DNA of 64,000 nt from Eubacterium limosum (GCF_000807675.2 NZ_CP019962.1:4003157-4067156); one strand, 5' to 3'; counted from the first letter of the stretch, positions 36,737-46,674 are shown. The notes: a model not told the origin generated them from the letters alone. Made by a program: numbers and translations.

Positions 36737-37162
36737 AATTCATCCCTCCATAGAATAAAAGCTGGCGATATCCGCCACTAAACAGGCAAAAGGTGAGCTC
36801 TCCTTTATTTTCTATAACATATGTTCCTGTAAGTCTTTTTTGTTCTTATTCACTTATGATTATATGCGTTTTTTATTTTTTGTCAAATCTTAAAGACTCA
36901 TCAGTGATTTTTTTAAGAAGATATATTTATTTTTTACATATGTTTCTTTTTTTATTTTTTATTATTTCATCATTTCAAACAAAATCCCTGAAATCCCTTT
37001 ATTTAAAGCATTTATAAACTCAAACACTTTATCTTTCTAAAAACAGAAATTCAACTCCTTCATCAATCAGAACATTTGCAAAGCAAGTTTGTTTCTTGTT
37101 TTTAACATTTTAAATGATTTTAATTTTTATTTATTTTCTTTTTACCGTTTATTCTATTTAAA

Positions 37163-37180
37163 ACATTTGTTAAATTATAA
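37163..37180 (+). promoter_or_regulatory. operator-like site 3 (ACATTTGT motif)
   Basis: ACATTTGTTAAATTATAA, 77 bases before the SorC-type gene. A weaker relative, ACATTTGCAAAG, is at 37072. The 36737-37256 gap is very AT-rich, holds the divergent promoters and shows no gene. Confidence 0.5.
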
Positions 37181-37256
37181 CGGAAAACAATGGTTTTTCT
37201 AAGGAAGCTATGTTAAAATTCATACTAACGGATATATAGAATAGAGGAGTTTTTTA

Positions 37257-38231
37257 ATGAAAAAAAATATTATTGAGGATGAACGCATGATGCTGCGCGT
37301 CAGCGATATGTACTATAATAAAAACATGAGCCAGCAGGACATTGCCAATAAGTTATCTATTTCCCGCCCTACCATCTCTAAGCTGCTGAGCGCCGCCAGG
37401 GAACACGGCATTGTTACCATTACGGTATCGGACACCAATGGACGTAAATATTTTCAGCTGGAACAGCTGTTAGAAGAAAAATATGGTTTAAAGGAAGTTT
37501 TCATTGTAGAAACCCTGGAGGATACAGCCGAAACCAAAGCGTTGATGGGTAAGGCCGCCGCTCAGTATCTTTCCCGGATAATACGTGATGGCGATGTCAT
37601 CGGCGTCACCATGGGAACTACGGTCGCACAGATCGCGCCACACGCCAACAATTCCTACCATTCAAATCTTACCTTTGTCCCTTTGATTGGCGGTATTGGC
37701 ACTGTAGCTACCGAACTGCACAGCAATTATATTGCTGAATCCATGGCGCGTGCCTTTGGGGGCATTTATTATCCGCTTCACGCTCCTGCCATGATTTCCA
37801 GAAAAAACACAAAAATTGAGTTGATGAAAGAAAACAGTATTCAGCGCGTTTTTAAAAAAGCTAAGCGTATGGATATTGCAATTTTGGGTATTGGTGCCCC
37901 TACCAGTAATTCTACCATTATAAAGACCGGTTACTTTACTCCAGAAATATTTGAAGAAATTCGTGAACAGAAAATGTGTGGTGATATCTGTATGGTTTTT
38001 TATGACGAAAACGGCAATATTGATAAATTTGAATATAACGAAAAAATGATGTCCATTGACCTCGGGGTGCTCAAAAATACTAAATACTCCATTGGTGTCT
38101 GCGGCGGCGTTGATAAGCCTGCTGCCATTTCAGGTGCCATCAACGGCGGTTATATCAATGTGCTGATCACCGATTATGATTGCGCTCAGATTCTGGACCG
38201 CATGAAAAGCGAATCATTTCTTGCAACATAA
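37257..38231 (+). CDS. SorC/DeoR-type sugar-binding transcriptional regulator
   Basis: Protein of 324 residues: N-terminal HTH (MYYNKNMSQQDIANKLSISRPTISKLLSAARE, about 13-45) and a C-terminal sugar-phosphate-binding domain of the SorC family (LTFVPLIGGIG, IAILGIGAP, GVCGGVDKPAAISGAINGGYINVLITD). It is divergent from the aldolase-TIM-yjbQ genes and is the likely regulator of the whole sugar-alcohol system, with the phosphorylated sugar as effector. Ribosome site AGAGGAG. Confidence 0.9.
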   Translation: MKKNIIEDERMMLRVSDMYYNKNMSQQDIANKLSISRPTISKLLSAAREHGIVTITVSDTNGRKYFQLEQLLEEKYGLKEVFIVETLEDTAETKALMGKAAAQYLSRIIRDGDVIGVTMGTTVAQIAPHANNSYHSNLTFVPLIGGIGTVATELHSNYIAESMARAFGGIYYPLHAPAMISRKNTKIELMKENSIQRVFKKAKRMDIAILGIGAPTSNSTIIKTGYFTPEIFEEIREQKMCGDICMVFYDENGNIDKFEYNEKMMSIDLGVLKNTKYSIGVCGGVDKPAAISGAINGGYINVLITDYDCAQILDRMKSESFLAT

Positions 38232-38266
38232 AAGGACGACCGCTCGAAATGGGCGGTCGTCCTTTT
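38230..38266. terminator. bidirectional terminator
   Basis: Perfect arms AAAAGGACGACCGC and GCGGTCGTCCTTTT; it serves the SorC-type gene and, on the other strand, the translation-gene operon ending in ribF. Confidence 0.92.
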
Positions 38267-38270
38267 ATGT

Positions 38271-39179
38271 CTACTTTCTGTAGCGCGTATGTATATTACG
38301 GATATCACTTTTGATCTGGGCGACCAAATCGCCAAGATTGTCAAATTTGATTTCACCACGAACTCTCTCTTTAAAAGTCAGGGTGACATAATCTCCATAA
38401 ATATTCTCATCAAAATCATAAATATAAGTCTCGATACTGTAGGGGTGTTTTTCAAAAGTAGGATTAAACCCTAAATTCGTAAGGCCATCGTGTTCCTGGC
38501 CGCGCACCTTTATTTTTGTATAATAGACGCCGCTGCTGGGAAGAATGACTTTTTCTTTCATTTTCAAGTTGGCAGTGGGAATATCAAAGGTATGCCCAAG
38601 CCCCTTGCCTTTTACAATGGTTCCCTCAATGCTGTAATCCCGACCTAAAAAAGTTGATACTTCATTTACTTTTCCGGTACCGATAAGCTCTCGAATCAGG
38701 GTACTGCTGACAGATTGTCCGTCGATAATACACGGTGGAATAACAGTCACGCCAAAATTAAAGCGCTTTCCAAACTCCGTGAGCATCTGGATATCCCCTT
38801 CACCTTTAAAACCAAAGCTATAGTTAAAGCCGACCACAATATGAACGACATTATATTTCTGCAGTAAATAGTCCCGTATAAAAGCTTTTGGACTGTAACA
38901 CATCAACTGATCATTAAAAGGGTTCAGAAAAACATAATCAATCCCCAGGTCTTTCATAACCTGAACTTTTTCTTCATTCGTGGTAATAAGCCACGGTGAA
39001 TAGGCCGGAAAAATATGCGTCAGTGGATGTTCAGCAAAGGTCATGACGCCACTGGCACAATTCAGTTCTTTTGCTTTTTTGATGGTGGCATTAATAAGCT
39101 CCTGATGCCCTAAGTGCACACCATCAAAAAAGCCAAGAGCCAATACGATTTTTTCATTTGGATTAATTTCGGTATTCAT
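38271..39179 (-). CDS. ribF: bifunctional riboflavin kinase/FAD synthetase
   Basis: Protein of 302 residues. The N-terminal FAD synthetase (about 1-170) has ALGFFDGVHLGHQEL and GFNYSFGFKGEGD; the C-terminal flavokinase (about 175-300) has GRDYSIEGTIVKGKGLGHTFDIPTANL. It makes FMN and FAD from riboflavin. Last gene of the rimP-nusA-infB-rbfA-truB operon, as is common in Firmicutes. Confidence 0.95.
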   Translation of the reverse strand: MNTEINPNEKIVLALGFFDGVHLGHQELINATIKKAKELNCASGVMTFAEHPLTHIFPAYSPWLITTNEEKVQVMKDLGIDYVFLNPFNDQLMCYSPKAFIRDYLLQKYNVVHIVVGFNYSFGFKGEGDIQMLTEFGKRFNFGVTVIPPCIIDGQSVSSTLIRELIGTGKVNEVSTFLGRDYSIEGTIVKGKGLGHTFDIPTANLKMKEKVILPSSGVYYTKIKVRGQEHDGLTNLGFNPTFEKHPYSIETYIYDFDENIYGDYVTLTFKERVRGEIKFDNLGDLVAQIKSDIRNIHTRYRK

Positions 39180-39190
39180 GGTTATTCTCC

Positions 39191-40099
39191 CTAAAACATT
39201 TTAATTGGCTGAACATAGGGTTCCTCGCCAGCGCAAAACCGGCCAATACCTACAAATTCTTCCTGGTCGTAAAGACGCAGGATTTCGCTGTCTTCATAGC
39301 TCACAAAATCTTCTACAACATTCCACTGGTACAAACGGTTGCCGCTTCTCAAAAAACGGCTGCCCTGTTCATTGGCGGTTACCATTCGGAATTTTTCGAG
39401 CGCATACTCCGGCTCATGGAAAAATCCCTGGGCACGGTCCACCAGCATCAAATTTTTAAGCTGGGATAAATGCAATGCATTTTCAATTCTAAAATCTCCA
39501 ACTCTTTTACGATAAAGATCCCCCATGCAAGCTGCGGTCCCTAATTTTTTGCCGATATCACGGCAAAGGGAACGGATATATGTGCCTTTAGAGCATTCTA
39601 CAATAAACCGGGCCTTACGTGGTAATTCTACCGTCTCTATTGCTTCTATCCGGCTGATATGTATGGGTCGTGGCGGTATTTCAACTTTCTCACCCGCTCT
39701 TGCATAGTCATAAAGCTTACGCCCATTGATTTTTAAGGCTGAATAAATGGGTGGCACCTGCATGCTGTCACCCTTAAAGGATTCAAGCACCTTTAAAAAT
39801 TCTTCTCCAGTAAAGTCTATCGGCTCCTCTGCGGTTACTGTCCCTGTGCAGTCACAGGTATCAGTTTCCTGACCAAAAAGAATTTCCGCCTCATAAACCT
39901 TATCCAGGTCATTTAAATATTCCACCGCTTTCGTAGCTTTACCGACACATAAAACAAGCACTCCCTGGGCGTTGGGGTCCAGAGTCCCGGTATGCCCGAT
40001 CTTTTTTGTGTGTAATATCTGCCGGGCTTTAAAAACAACATCGTGGGATGTCATTCCCTTTTCCTTATAAATATTGAGATAACCGTTTAGCTCACTCAT
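39191..40099 (-). CDS. truB: tRNA pseudouridine(55) synthase
   Basis: Protein of 302 residues with GYLNIYKEKGMTSHDVV and the catalytic Asp in GHTGTLDPNAQGVL, then CSKGTYIRSLCRDIG; a PUA-like C-terminus follows. It modifies U55 of tRNAs. Its start overlaps the end of nrnA by four bases. Confidence 0.95.
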   Translation of the reverse strand: MSELNGYLNIYKEKGMTSHDVVFKARQILHTKKIGHTGTLDPNAQGVLVLCVGKATKAVEYLNDLDKVYEAEILFGQETDTCDCTGTVTAEEPIDFTGEEFLKVLESFKGDSMQVPPIYSALKINGRKLYDYARAGEKVEIPPRPIHISRIEAIETVELPRKARFIVECSKGTYIRSLCRDIGKKLGTAACMGDLYRKRVGDFRIENALHLSQLKNLMLVDRAQGFFHEPEYALEKFRMVTANEQGSRFLRSGNRLYQWNVVEDFVSYEDSEILRLYDQEEFVGIGRFCAGEEPYVQPIKMF

Positions 40100-41070
40100 A
40101 TATCTTCTTCATGCTTCCTATAATACTCGATCACTTCGATCAATTCTTTTTTCAGCGCTTTCAGGTCTCCCTTAAAGGTAAATCCTGCGGCGCGCATGTG
40201 GCCGCCTCCCCCGTATTTACGGGCAATCAATGAGACATCAATTTTGAACGGTGTTTTTGAACGGAGCGAGACACGGTAAATACCACACTCCACTTCTTTC
40301 ACTGTCGCAGAGAGCTGAACGCCGATAACGTTCATGCCAATGTTGGCAACATCATCCGTTATCTGGACAGGGCCGCCGTATTTACAGATATCAGCATAGC
40401 CTAAAAAGATCCATGCCAGGGTATTGTCTTCATAAAGCTGCAGCGAGTCTACGGCTTTACCATACAGCTTCATTTGAGCATAATTTTTCTCGCTGTGAAG
40501 GCGTTTAGACAACACCGCAAAATTATCACGCTTTTCATAAAGGCGGCTTAAAATCTGATGGGTGTCGGCGGTGACATTGGCAAACTGAAAGCTGCCGGTA
40601 TCGGTAGAGATACCGGTAAAAACAGCCTCGACCATCTCAAGGTCCAGTTCAACACCCAAAGCGTCTAAAATACGAAAAACCAACTCGGCAGTAGCGGCAG
40701 TTATCTCTAGAAAATTGATGTCGCCATACCCCTGATTGGTGGCATGATGGTCAATGACCATCGTGGTCCGGGCATCCACCATCGGGACTGGTTTAAACGC
40801 ATATTCCATAGTTGAACAGTCTAAAAAGGTTACAACGTCATATTCATCCCGAAGCTCATCTTCAAAATAGCGGCTCTCGCTAAAAAACTGAAGCTTATCC
40901 TCCAAAGGCGTTTCGATGTAATAATCCACGTCCTTCCCCAGGGCTTTCAGGCCCTTTCCAAGGGCAATAGCAGACCCGATGGCATCGCCATCGGGTTTAT
41001 TGTGCACGAGAATCAAAAAGCTCTGATTCTCTTTTATACAATCAAGAATCTCTGTCGGTACCTTCTTCAT
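40096..41070 (-). CDS. nrnA: DHH phosphoesterase, NrnA-type oligoribonuclease/pAp phosphatase
   Basis: Protein of 324 residues: HNKPDGDAIGSAIALGKGL, FLDCS, the DHH motif (VIDHHATN) and the DHHA1 domain end GGGGHMRAAGF. It degrades nanoRNAs and 3',5'-pAp. It overlaps rbfA by 29 bases and truB by four, showing tight coupling. Confidence 0.93.
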   Translation of the reverse strand: MKKVPTEILDCIKENQSFLILVHNKPDGDAIGSAIALGKGLKALGKDVDYYIETPLEDKLQFFSESRYFEDELRDEYDVVTFLDCSTMEYAFKPVPMVDARTTMVIDHHATNQGYGDINFLEITAATAELVFRILDALGVELDLEMVEAVFTGISTDTGSFQFANVTADTHQILSRLYEKRDNFAVLSKRLHSEKNYAQMKLYGKAVDSLQLYEDNTLAWIFLGYADICKYGGPVQITDDVANIGMNVIGVQLSATVKEVECGIYRVSLRSKTPFKIDVSLIARKYGGGGHMRAAGFTFKGDLKALKKELIEVIEYYRKHEEDI

Positions 41071-41434
41071 CCTCAGATGCTCCTTTATCTTTTTTCAGAC
41101 TTGCTAAAATACTGTCGATATGCATGCCATACTCCACAGAATCATCTAATTTGAAAGTAAGCGCCGGAATTGAGTGAACCTTAAGCACCTTCCCAAGATT
41201 TGCCCTCAAAAAGCCTTTTGCATTATCCAAGAGACCCAGGACTTCTTCCTTTTCCTCAGGTGTTCCGAAAATACTGACATAAATAGTCGCAGTTTTTAGA
41301 TCCGACGCCGCTTTGACATGAGTAATACTAAGTGTGTCACGATTGAAACGGCTGTCCTTCATTTTCTGCTGAATAATCAGACTCAGCTCACGCTGAATCT
41401 GACCGTTAATTTTTTCTATACGATGTGATGCCAT
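41042..41434 (-). CDS. rbfA: ribosome-binding factor A
   Basis: Protein of 130 residues with the KH-like RbfA pattern: RIEKINGQIQRELSLIIQQKMKD, LSITHVKAASDLKTATIYVS and LRANLGKVLKVHSIPALTFKLDDSVEYG. It assists 16S rRNA maturation in the 30S subunit. An acidic tail extends into nrnA. Confidence 0.93.
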   Translation of the reverse strand: MASHRIEKINGQIQRELSLIIQQKMKDSRFNRDTLSITHVKAASDLKTATIYVSIFGTPEEKEEVLGLLDNAKGFLRANLGKVLKVHSIPALTFKLDDSVEYGMHIDSILASLKKDKGASEDEEGTDRDS

Positions 41435-41452
41435 AATAGCACCCCCTTTATT

Positions 41453-43873
41453 TTACAGTTCTCTTGCCACGGCTTCCATGACAAAGGTCTCAATAACGTC
41501 ACCGAGCTTGATATCATTGTATTTATCAATACCGATACCACATTCGTACCCGCTGGCAACCTCTTTAACATCATCCTTAAAGCGTCTTAAGGATGCGATT
41601 TCACCTTCAAACACAACGATGCCATCACGAATGATCCGAACCTCATCATTTCTGGATATTTTACCGTCAGTGACATAGGAACCGGCAATCATGCTGCCAT
41701 TGGGTATCTTGAAGACTTCGCGGACTTCGGCATTCCCAGTAACTTTTTCGACAAATTCCGGTGCCAGCATCCCTTCCATGGCTTTCTTGACATCTTCGAT
41801 CGCATCGTAGATAACACGATACAGGCGGATATCGACTTCTTCCGTTTCCGCAGCTGCCAGTGCGTTTTTATCCGGGCGCACATTAAAGCCAATGATGATT
41901 GCATTGGAGGTGGACGCCAGCATAACGTCTGTCTCGTTCACTGCACCAACGGCACCGTGGATCACATTAATGCGCACATCATCTGTGTTCAGCTTTTCAA
42001 GTGACTGCTTAATGGCTTCAATGGAACCCTGAACATCGGCCTTGATAATAATATTGATATCCTGAATCTGTCCTTCCTGAATCTTTGTAAACAGGTCGTC
42101 CAGAGACAGCCGCATCTTAGCCTGACGGGCATCCTTTTCCATTTCACGGCGTTTTTCCGCCAGCTGGCGTGCTTCTTTTTCATTTTCAAGCACGATGAAG
42201 TCATCCCCTGCCACAGGGATATCGGATAAACCAGAAATTTCAACCGGAGTGGATGGACCGGCTTTCTTAATACGCTTGCCCTTATCATCAATCATGGTAC
42301 GAACCTTACCGTAGGTCATACCTGATATGATGGAATCTCCGACATGCAGTGTGCCCTGCTGTACTAAAAGACTGGCAGTTGCACCCTTTCCTTTTTTAAC
42401 CTGGGCTTCAATAACGCTTCCGCGAGCAGCACGCTTAGGATCTGCTGTTAATTCGCCCATTTCTGAAACCAGCAACACCATTTCGAGCAGTGTGTCAATA
42501 TTTTCGCCCTTCTTGGCTGAAACCGGCACAGCGATAACATCGCCGCCCCATTCTTCGACCACCAGATTATGTTCTGTTAATTCCTGTTTAACACGCTCAG
42601 GATTGGCGCCTTCTTTATCAATTTTGTTAATCGCAACAATGATCGGGACGCCGGCTGCCTTAGCATGATTGATCGCTTCTACAGTCTGCGGCATTACACC
42701 ATCATCAGCTGCTACCACCAAGATAGCGATATCGGTCATCTGCGCCCCTCTGGAACGCATGGCAGTAAAAGCCTCATGGCCTGGTGTATCAATAAAAGTG
42801 ATTGACTCACCATTGATGGTAACAGTGTACGCACCGATATGCTGAGTAATCCCACCAGCTTCACCGGCTGTAACATTTGCTTTACGGATACGGTCTAGGA
42901 GGGAGGTCTTACCATGGTCAACGTGACCCATAACAGTAACAACCGGCGGACGTTTAACTTCGTTTCCGGTATCTTCTTCGTCATATTCTTCCAGAATTTT
43001 GGTGACGACATCCTCCATTTTAACAGCTTTAACTTCATAACCCAGCTCTGAGGCCACAATTTCGGCGGTTTCATAATCAATCTGCTGGTTAATGGTTGCC
43101 ATAGTACCCGACATCATTAAGATCTTAATAATTTCAGTTGCGCCAACATCCAGAATTTCTGCCAGCTCTCCAACGCTTACCAGTTCAGGAATCTCAAAGA
43201 CCTGATTTTTCATCTTTTCGGTCTTTTTTTCATCCTTCATCTTTTTATAAACGCTGCGGGCTGTTTTTCCTTTTTTGCTATGGTCTCTGACCTTAGCAGG
43301 CTGATTATTGTTATTATTATTTCTTTTCTGGTTTTTATTTTTGCGGTCTGGCTTGCTGTTATTAGGCACAGTCTGGCACTTGGCATTATTGGGACGGTTG
43401 TTATTATTGCTGCTGTTGTTCCCCTGTCCCCCGGCATTTCTTTTTTGCGGACTCTGGCCGTTATTCCCATTTTTCTGGCCATCTGCCGGGCGGCGGTTCT
43501 GGGATGCGTTGTTGTCCCTTTGCTGCGGCTTTCTTTCCTGCTGCTGTGGCTTCGACTGCTGTGGTTTGCGCTCCTGGTGCTGAGGCTTTGACTGCGGCTG
43601 TGCTTTAGGCTGTGGCTTGCTTTCCTGTTTGGGCTGCTGGGGCTTCTGGGCCTTTGCCTCCTGTTTTGGCGCTGCTGCTTTAGGTGCTGCTTTTGGCTGC
43701 ACTTTAGTATCTTCACCCTTTTTGTATTCTTTTCTGAAATCAGTTACCTGTTGTTCTGTTAACACACTCATGTGATTTTTCACGGGAATATTATGTTTGT
43801 TTAAGATATCGACAAATTCCTTGCTTGGAACGTCGTACTCACTTGCTAATTGATAAACTCTTAACTTTGACAT
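41453..43873 (-). CDS. infB: translation initiation factor IF-2
   Basis: Protein of 806 residues. A short IF2-N domain (1-50) is followed by a long Gln/Asn/Lys/Pro-rich linker (about 55-205, low complexity). A second IF2-N domain (about 225-290) precedes the GTPase with [21 protein letters not shown] and SAKKG, then domains II to IV. It places initiator tRNA on the ribosome. The skewed composition of the linker creates long open frames on the opposite strand, which are not genes. Confidence 0.97.
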   Translation of the reverse strand: MSKLRVYQLASEYDVPSKEFVDILNKHNIPVKNHMSVLTEQQVTDFRKEYKKGEDTKVQPKAAPKAAAPKQEAKAQKPQQPKQESKPQPKAQPQSKPQHQERKPQQSKPQQQERKPQQRDNNASQNRRPADGQKNGNNGQSPQKRNAGGQGNNSSNNNNRPNNAKCQTVPNNSKPDRKNKNQKRNNNNNNQPAKVRDHSKKGKTARSVYKKMKDEKKTEKMKNQVFEIPELVSVGELAEILDVGATEIIKILMMSGTMATINQQIDYETAEIVASELGYEVKAVKMEDVVTKILEEYDEEDTGNEVKRPPVVTVMGHVDHGKTSLLDRIRKANVTAGEAGGITQHIGAYTVTINGESITFIDTPGHEAFTAMRSRGAQMTDIAILVVAADDGVMPQTVEAINHAKAAGVPIIVAINKIDKEGANPERVKQELTEHNLVVEEWGGDVIAVPVSAKKGENIDTLLEMVLLVSEMGELTADPKRAARGSVIEAQVKKGKGATASLLVQQGTLHVGDSIISGMTYGKVRTMIDDKGKRIKKAGPSTPVEISGLSDIPVAGDDFIVLENEKEARQLAEKRREMEKDARQAKMRLSLDDLFTKIQEGQIQDINIIIKADVQGSIEAIKQSLEKLNTDDVRINVIHGAVGAVNETDVMLASTSNAIIIGFNVRPDKNALAAAETEEVDIRLYRVIYDAIEDVKKAMEGMLAPEFVEKVTGNAEVREVFKIPNGSMIAGSYVTDGKISRNDEVRIIRDGIVVFEGEIASLRRFKDDVKEVASGYECGIGIDKYNDIKLGDVIETFVMEAVAREL

Positions 43874-43948
43874 ATAATTCCTCCCTTCAATTGTTTTTAT
43901 TTGTTCATAGATCTCTCCATAGCTGTTATTTTCATCTGCCTTTATGGC

Positions 43949-44215
43949 CTATGACAGCTGTTCTTTTATTTTTTGACGCACTTCTTCGACGGTATCTTTG
44001 TCGATTGGCCGTTTAAAAGCTTTTTCAAGAATATTTTTACTCAGAAAAGCGTCCAGACATTTTGGGTCATCACAGATATAGGCGCCCCGTCCATTGGCTT
44101 TTCCCGTTGGATCATAGAATATTTCATTGTCTTTATTGCAGACAATACGCAATAAATTTTTCTTTTCAATTTTCGAATGACAAACCACGCAGGTTCTTAC
44201 GGGCATTTTTTTCAT
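43949..44215 (-). CDS. rnpM: RnpM (YlxR), RNase P modulator
   Basis: Protein of 88 residues with the YlxR pattern RTCVVCHSKIEKKNLLRIVC, GRGAYICDDPKCLDAFL. YlxR/RnpM binds RNase P RNA and modulates its activity. The start at 44215 follows CAGGAGGAAGCA; the longer frame from a GTG at 44230 would contain the ribosome site. The usual next gene, ylxQ, is missing: only 75 bases lie between here and infB. Confidence 0.9.
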   Translation of the reverse strand: MKKMPVRTCVVCHSKIEKKNLLRIVCNKDNEIFYDPTGKANGRGAYICDDPKCLDAFLSKNILEKAFKRPIDKDTVEEVRQKIKEQLS

Positions 44216-44273
44216 TGCTTCCTCCTGCACACATTATAATATTATATCACAGAGATACCGGATAAATCTTTAC

Positions 44274-45509
44274 TTATTCAAAAAAGTCATCCAGATCCTC
44301 TAATTCGTCCGTCATTACCAAGTCGTCCAGTACATTATCGAGGCTTTCGGCATTATCTTCATCAATCTGAATATCTAACACCTCATCCAATTCATTTTTC
44401 AGCTCATCCAGAATATCCTCCTCTTCTCCCGCGTTCGTATAATCCGCGTCAAAGTCTGGATTTTCTGCCAGCATACGTTCATAGTCACTTTTGCTCTTGA
44501 TATCAATTTTCCATGATGCCAGTTTTGCCGCCAGCCGAACATTCTGGCCCTCTTTACCAATCGCCAGTGATAATTGAAAATCATCGACAACCGCAATAGC
44601 GGTTTTTTCGGTTTTATTTGGCAGAATCCGGTAAATCTTTGCAGGACTCAGGGCGTTGGACAGATATTCACGTACATCATCGCTGTATTTAATAATGTCA
44701 ATCTTTTCACCGTTCAGCTCATTAATAATATTCTGAACACGGATTCCTTTTTGCCCAACACAGGCCCCAACCGGATCAACGGACGAATCATTGGCCTTAA
44801 CGGCAATCTTGGTTCTTGAGCCTGCTTCTCTGGAAATAGACACAATATCCACAATGCCATCATAAATTTCCGGCACCTCGGTCTCAAAGAGACGTTTTAC
44901 CAGCCCCGGATGCGTTCTGGACAATCTAAGCTGCGGCCCCTTGGTGGTCTTGCGCACCATGAGCAGGTAAACCTTCAAACGCTGTCCAGGGTAGTATTTT
45001 TCTCCGGGAACCTGTTCCATTGGTGGCATACAGCCTTCGCTGTTTCCAATATCCACGAACACATTGCCGCGTTCGATACGGTTGATGATCCCCGTCATTA
45101 CTTCCTCCTGGCGTTCCAGGTATTCGTTATAAACCATATTGCGTTCAGCTTCCTTAATTCGCTGAACAATAAGCTGTTTTGCATTCTGAGCCGCTATACG
45201 TCCAAAATCTCTTGGAGTAATAACCTTACGGTAGACATCTCCCACCTCATAGGTTGGATCAATCTCACGCGCTTCCTCGAGGGATATCTGTGTTTCCAGA
45301 TTTTCGACATCCTCGACAATATCACGCGTCGCATAAACGGTAATCTCTCCCGTATCGCGGTCGAGTTTTACGTCCACATCCTGGACATTGCCATAATTTT
45401 TTTTGTAGGCGGATTCGATGGACACCTCAATAGCGTCGATCAGTTCCTCCTTATCAATGTTCTTTTCTGCTTCTAAAGCATCAAGAGCTCTCATAAACTC
45501 TGCATTCAT
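44274..45509 (-). CDS. nusA: transcription termination/antitermination factor NusA
   Basis: Protein of 411 residues: N-terminal RNA polymerase-binding domain (1-130), S1 domain (about 135-200: GIINRIERGNVFVDIGNSEG), and KH1/KH2 (about 225-350: VDPVGACVGQKGIRVQNI, LAIGKEGQNVRLAAKL). A short acidic C-terminus replaces the repeats of proteobacterial NusA. Confidence 0.97.
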   Translation of the reverse strand: MNAEFMRALDALEAEKNIDKEELIDAIEVSIESAYKKNYGNVQDVDVKLDRDTGEITVYATRDIVEDVENLETQISLEEAREIDPTYEVGDVYRKVITPRDFGRIAAQNAKQLIVQRIKEAERNMVYNEYLERQEEVMTGIINRIERGNVFVDIGNSEGCMPPMEQVPGEKYYPGQRLKVYLLMVRKTTKGPQLRLSRTHPGLVKRLFETEVPEIYDGIVDIVSISREAGSRTKIAVKANDSSVDPVGACVGQKGIRVQNIINELNGEKIDIIKYSDDVREYLSNALSPAKIYRILPNKTEKTAIAVVDDFQLSLAIGKEGQNVRLAAKLASWKIDIKSKSDYERMLAENPDFDADYTNAGEEEDILDELKNELDEVLDIQIDEDNAESLDNVLDDLVMTDELEDLDDFFE

Positions 45510-45523
45510 AACTATTCGCCTTC

Positions 45524-45988
45524 CTAAAATTCGATTTCCGGAGCAACCTTGGAAACAGCAGACATTTCCAGCTCCATCATTTCTTCAGAGTCAAGCTGTA
45601 GGGTCAGCGTTACACCATCGTAGCCTTTAAGGATACCGCTTAACTGTTTACTGCCATTTACCGGCGCGTAGAAACTGACCACAACGCGTTTATCCATATT
45701 GCGGACAAAATCTTTTTCCTTTTTTAAAGGACGGTCAATTCCCGGAGACGAAACCTCTAACAAATAGCTCTGCTCGATAGGGTCTTTTTCATCCATCAGG
45801 TCACTGAGCTTACGGCTGACCGCTTCGCAGTCATCCAACCCAATGCCATTTGGTCCGTCTATATAGGTGGTTAATACCCAGTCCTTTCCGGCTTTTTCAA
45901 AGGTAACATCAACACACTCATAGCCCTCGGCTTCCACCACCGGTGCGATGAGCTCCTCCAGCATTGATTCCTTGGATTGTTTCTTCAT
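45524..45988 (-). CDS. rimP: ribosome maturation factor RimP
   Basis: Protein of 154 residues with LEELIAPVVEAEGYECVDVTFEKAGKD, GIGLDDCEAVSRKLSDLMDE and LLEVSSPGIDRPLKKEKDF. Needed for 30S assembly. First gene of the nusA operon. Confidence 0.95.
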   Translation of the reverse strand: MKKQSKESMLEELIAPVVEAEGYECVDVTFEKAGKDWVLTTYIDGPNGIGLDDCEAVSRKLSDLMDEKDPIEQSYLLEVSSPGIDRPLKKEKDFVRNMDKRVVVSFYAPVNGSKQLSGILKGYDGVTLTLQLDSEEMMELEMSAVSKVAPEIEF

Positions 45989-46023
45989 ATATTCTCCTAG
46001 ATTTTAATAAGCTTCAGAAAATA

Positions 46024-46051
46024 CACAAGAGTGGGTTTCCCCACTCTTGTG
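46024..46051. terminator. hairpin between frr and rimP
   Basis: Perfect 12-base arms CACAAGAGTGGG and CCCACTCTTGTG with a four-base loop; the minus-strand tail (TATTTTC) is weakly T-rich. It separates pyrH-frr from rimP-nusA. Confidence 0.7.
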
Positions 46052-46116
46052 AAAGACTTATTTAGTTTCACAAACAAAACCGAGATGGTTTTAGTTAACA
46101 ATCAAATCACTTCTGG

Positions 46117-46674
46117 CTAAACTGCCATGATTTCCGCTTCTTTTTCCTTCAGCACACCTTCGATGTTTTTCACTTCATCATCGGTCAGCTTCTGAATTTC
46201 TTTTTCGCCCTGGTGCAGTTCATCCTCACTGATCAGACCTTCCTTCTCAGCGTCTTTCAGATCCTGTACCGCTTTACGGCGTATGTTACGCATGGCAACC
46301 TTACATTCTTCCCCGTACTTTTTGGTTAACTTAACCAACTCTTTACGGCGTTCTTCCGTTAGCTCCGGCACGATCAGACGAATGATTTTGCCATCGTTAG
46401 ATGGATTAAAGCCCAGATCAGCGGTCAAAATAGCCTTTTCGATCGCGGAGATCGAGGTGCTGTCATAAGGCTGAATGGTAATCATACGCGCTTCAGGCAC
46501 TGCCACACTTGCCAGCTGGTTGATGGCTGTCGGCGCACCATAGTAATCAACCGTAACCTTATCCAGAATATGGGGGTTCGCACGGCCTGCTCTCAGACCT
46601 CCCAAACTCTCATTTAAGTTATTCAGGGCTTTCTGCATTTTGTCATTGGCTCTGTCTTTAATTTCATTTAACAT
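46117..46674 (-). CDS. frr: ribosome recycling factor
   Basis: Protein of 185 residues: GGLRAGRANPHILDKVTVDYYGAPTAINQLA, PYDSTSISAIEKAI, RLIVPELTEERRKELVKLTKKYGEECKVA. It dissociates ribosomes after termination. Its ATG shares a base with the pyrH stop (TAATG), so the two are coupled. Directly followed by rimP; the uppS-cdsA-dxr block often found here in other bacteria is absent. Confidence 0.97.
   Translation of the reverse strand: MLNEIKDRANDKMQKALNNLNESLGGLRAGRANPHILDKVTVDYYGAPTAINQLASVAVPEARMITIQPYDSTSISAIEKAILTADLGFNPSNDGKIIRLIVPELTEERRKELVKLTKKYGEECKVAMRNIRRKAVQDLKDAEKEGLISEDELHQGEKEIQKLTDDEVKNIEGVLKEKEAEIMAV

Noticed and set aside
43280-43591. Long open frames on the plus strand opposite infB
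   Set aside because: They mirror the Gln/Asn/Lys-rich linker of IF-2; the composition bias removes stops. No ribosome site or family similarity.
44910-45476. 188-codon open frame on the plus strand opposite nusA
   Set aside because: It lies entirely within a clear nusA reading frame, has no ribosome site and reads as non-protein-like sequence.
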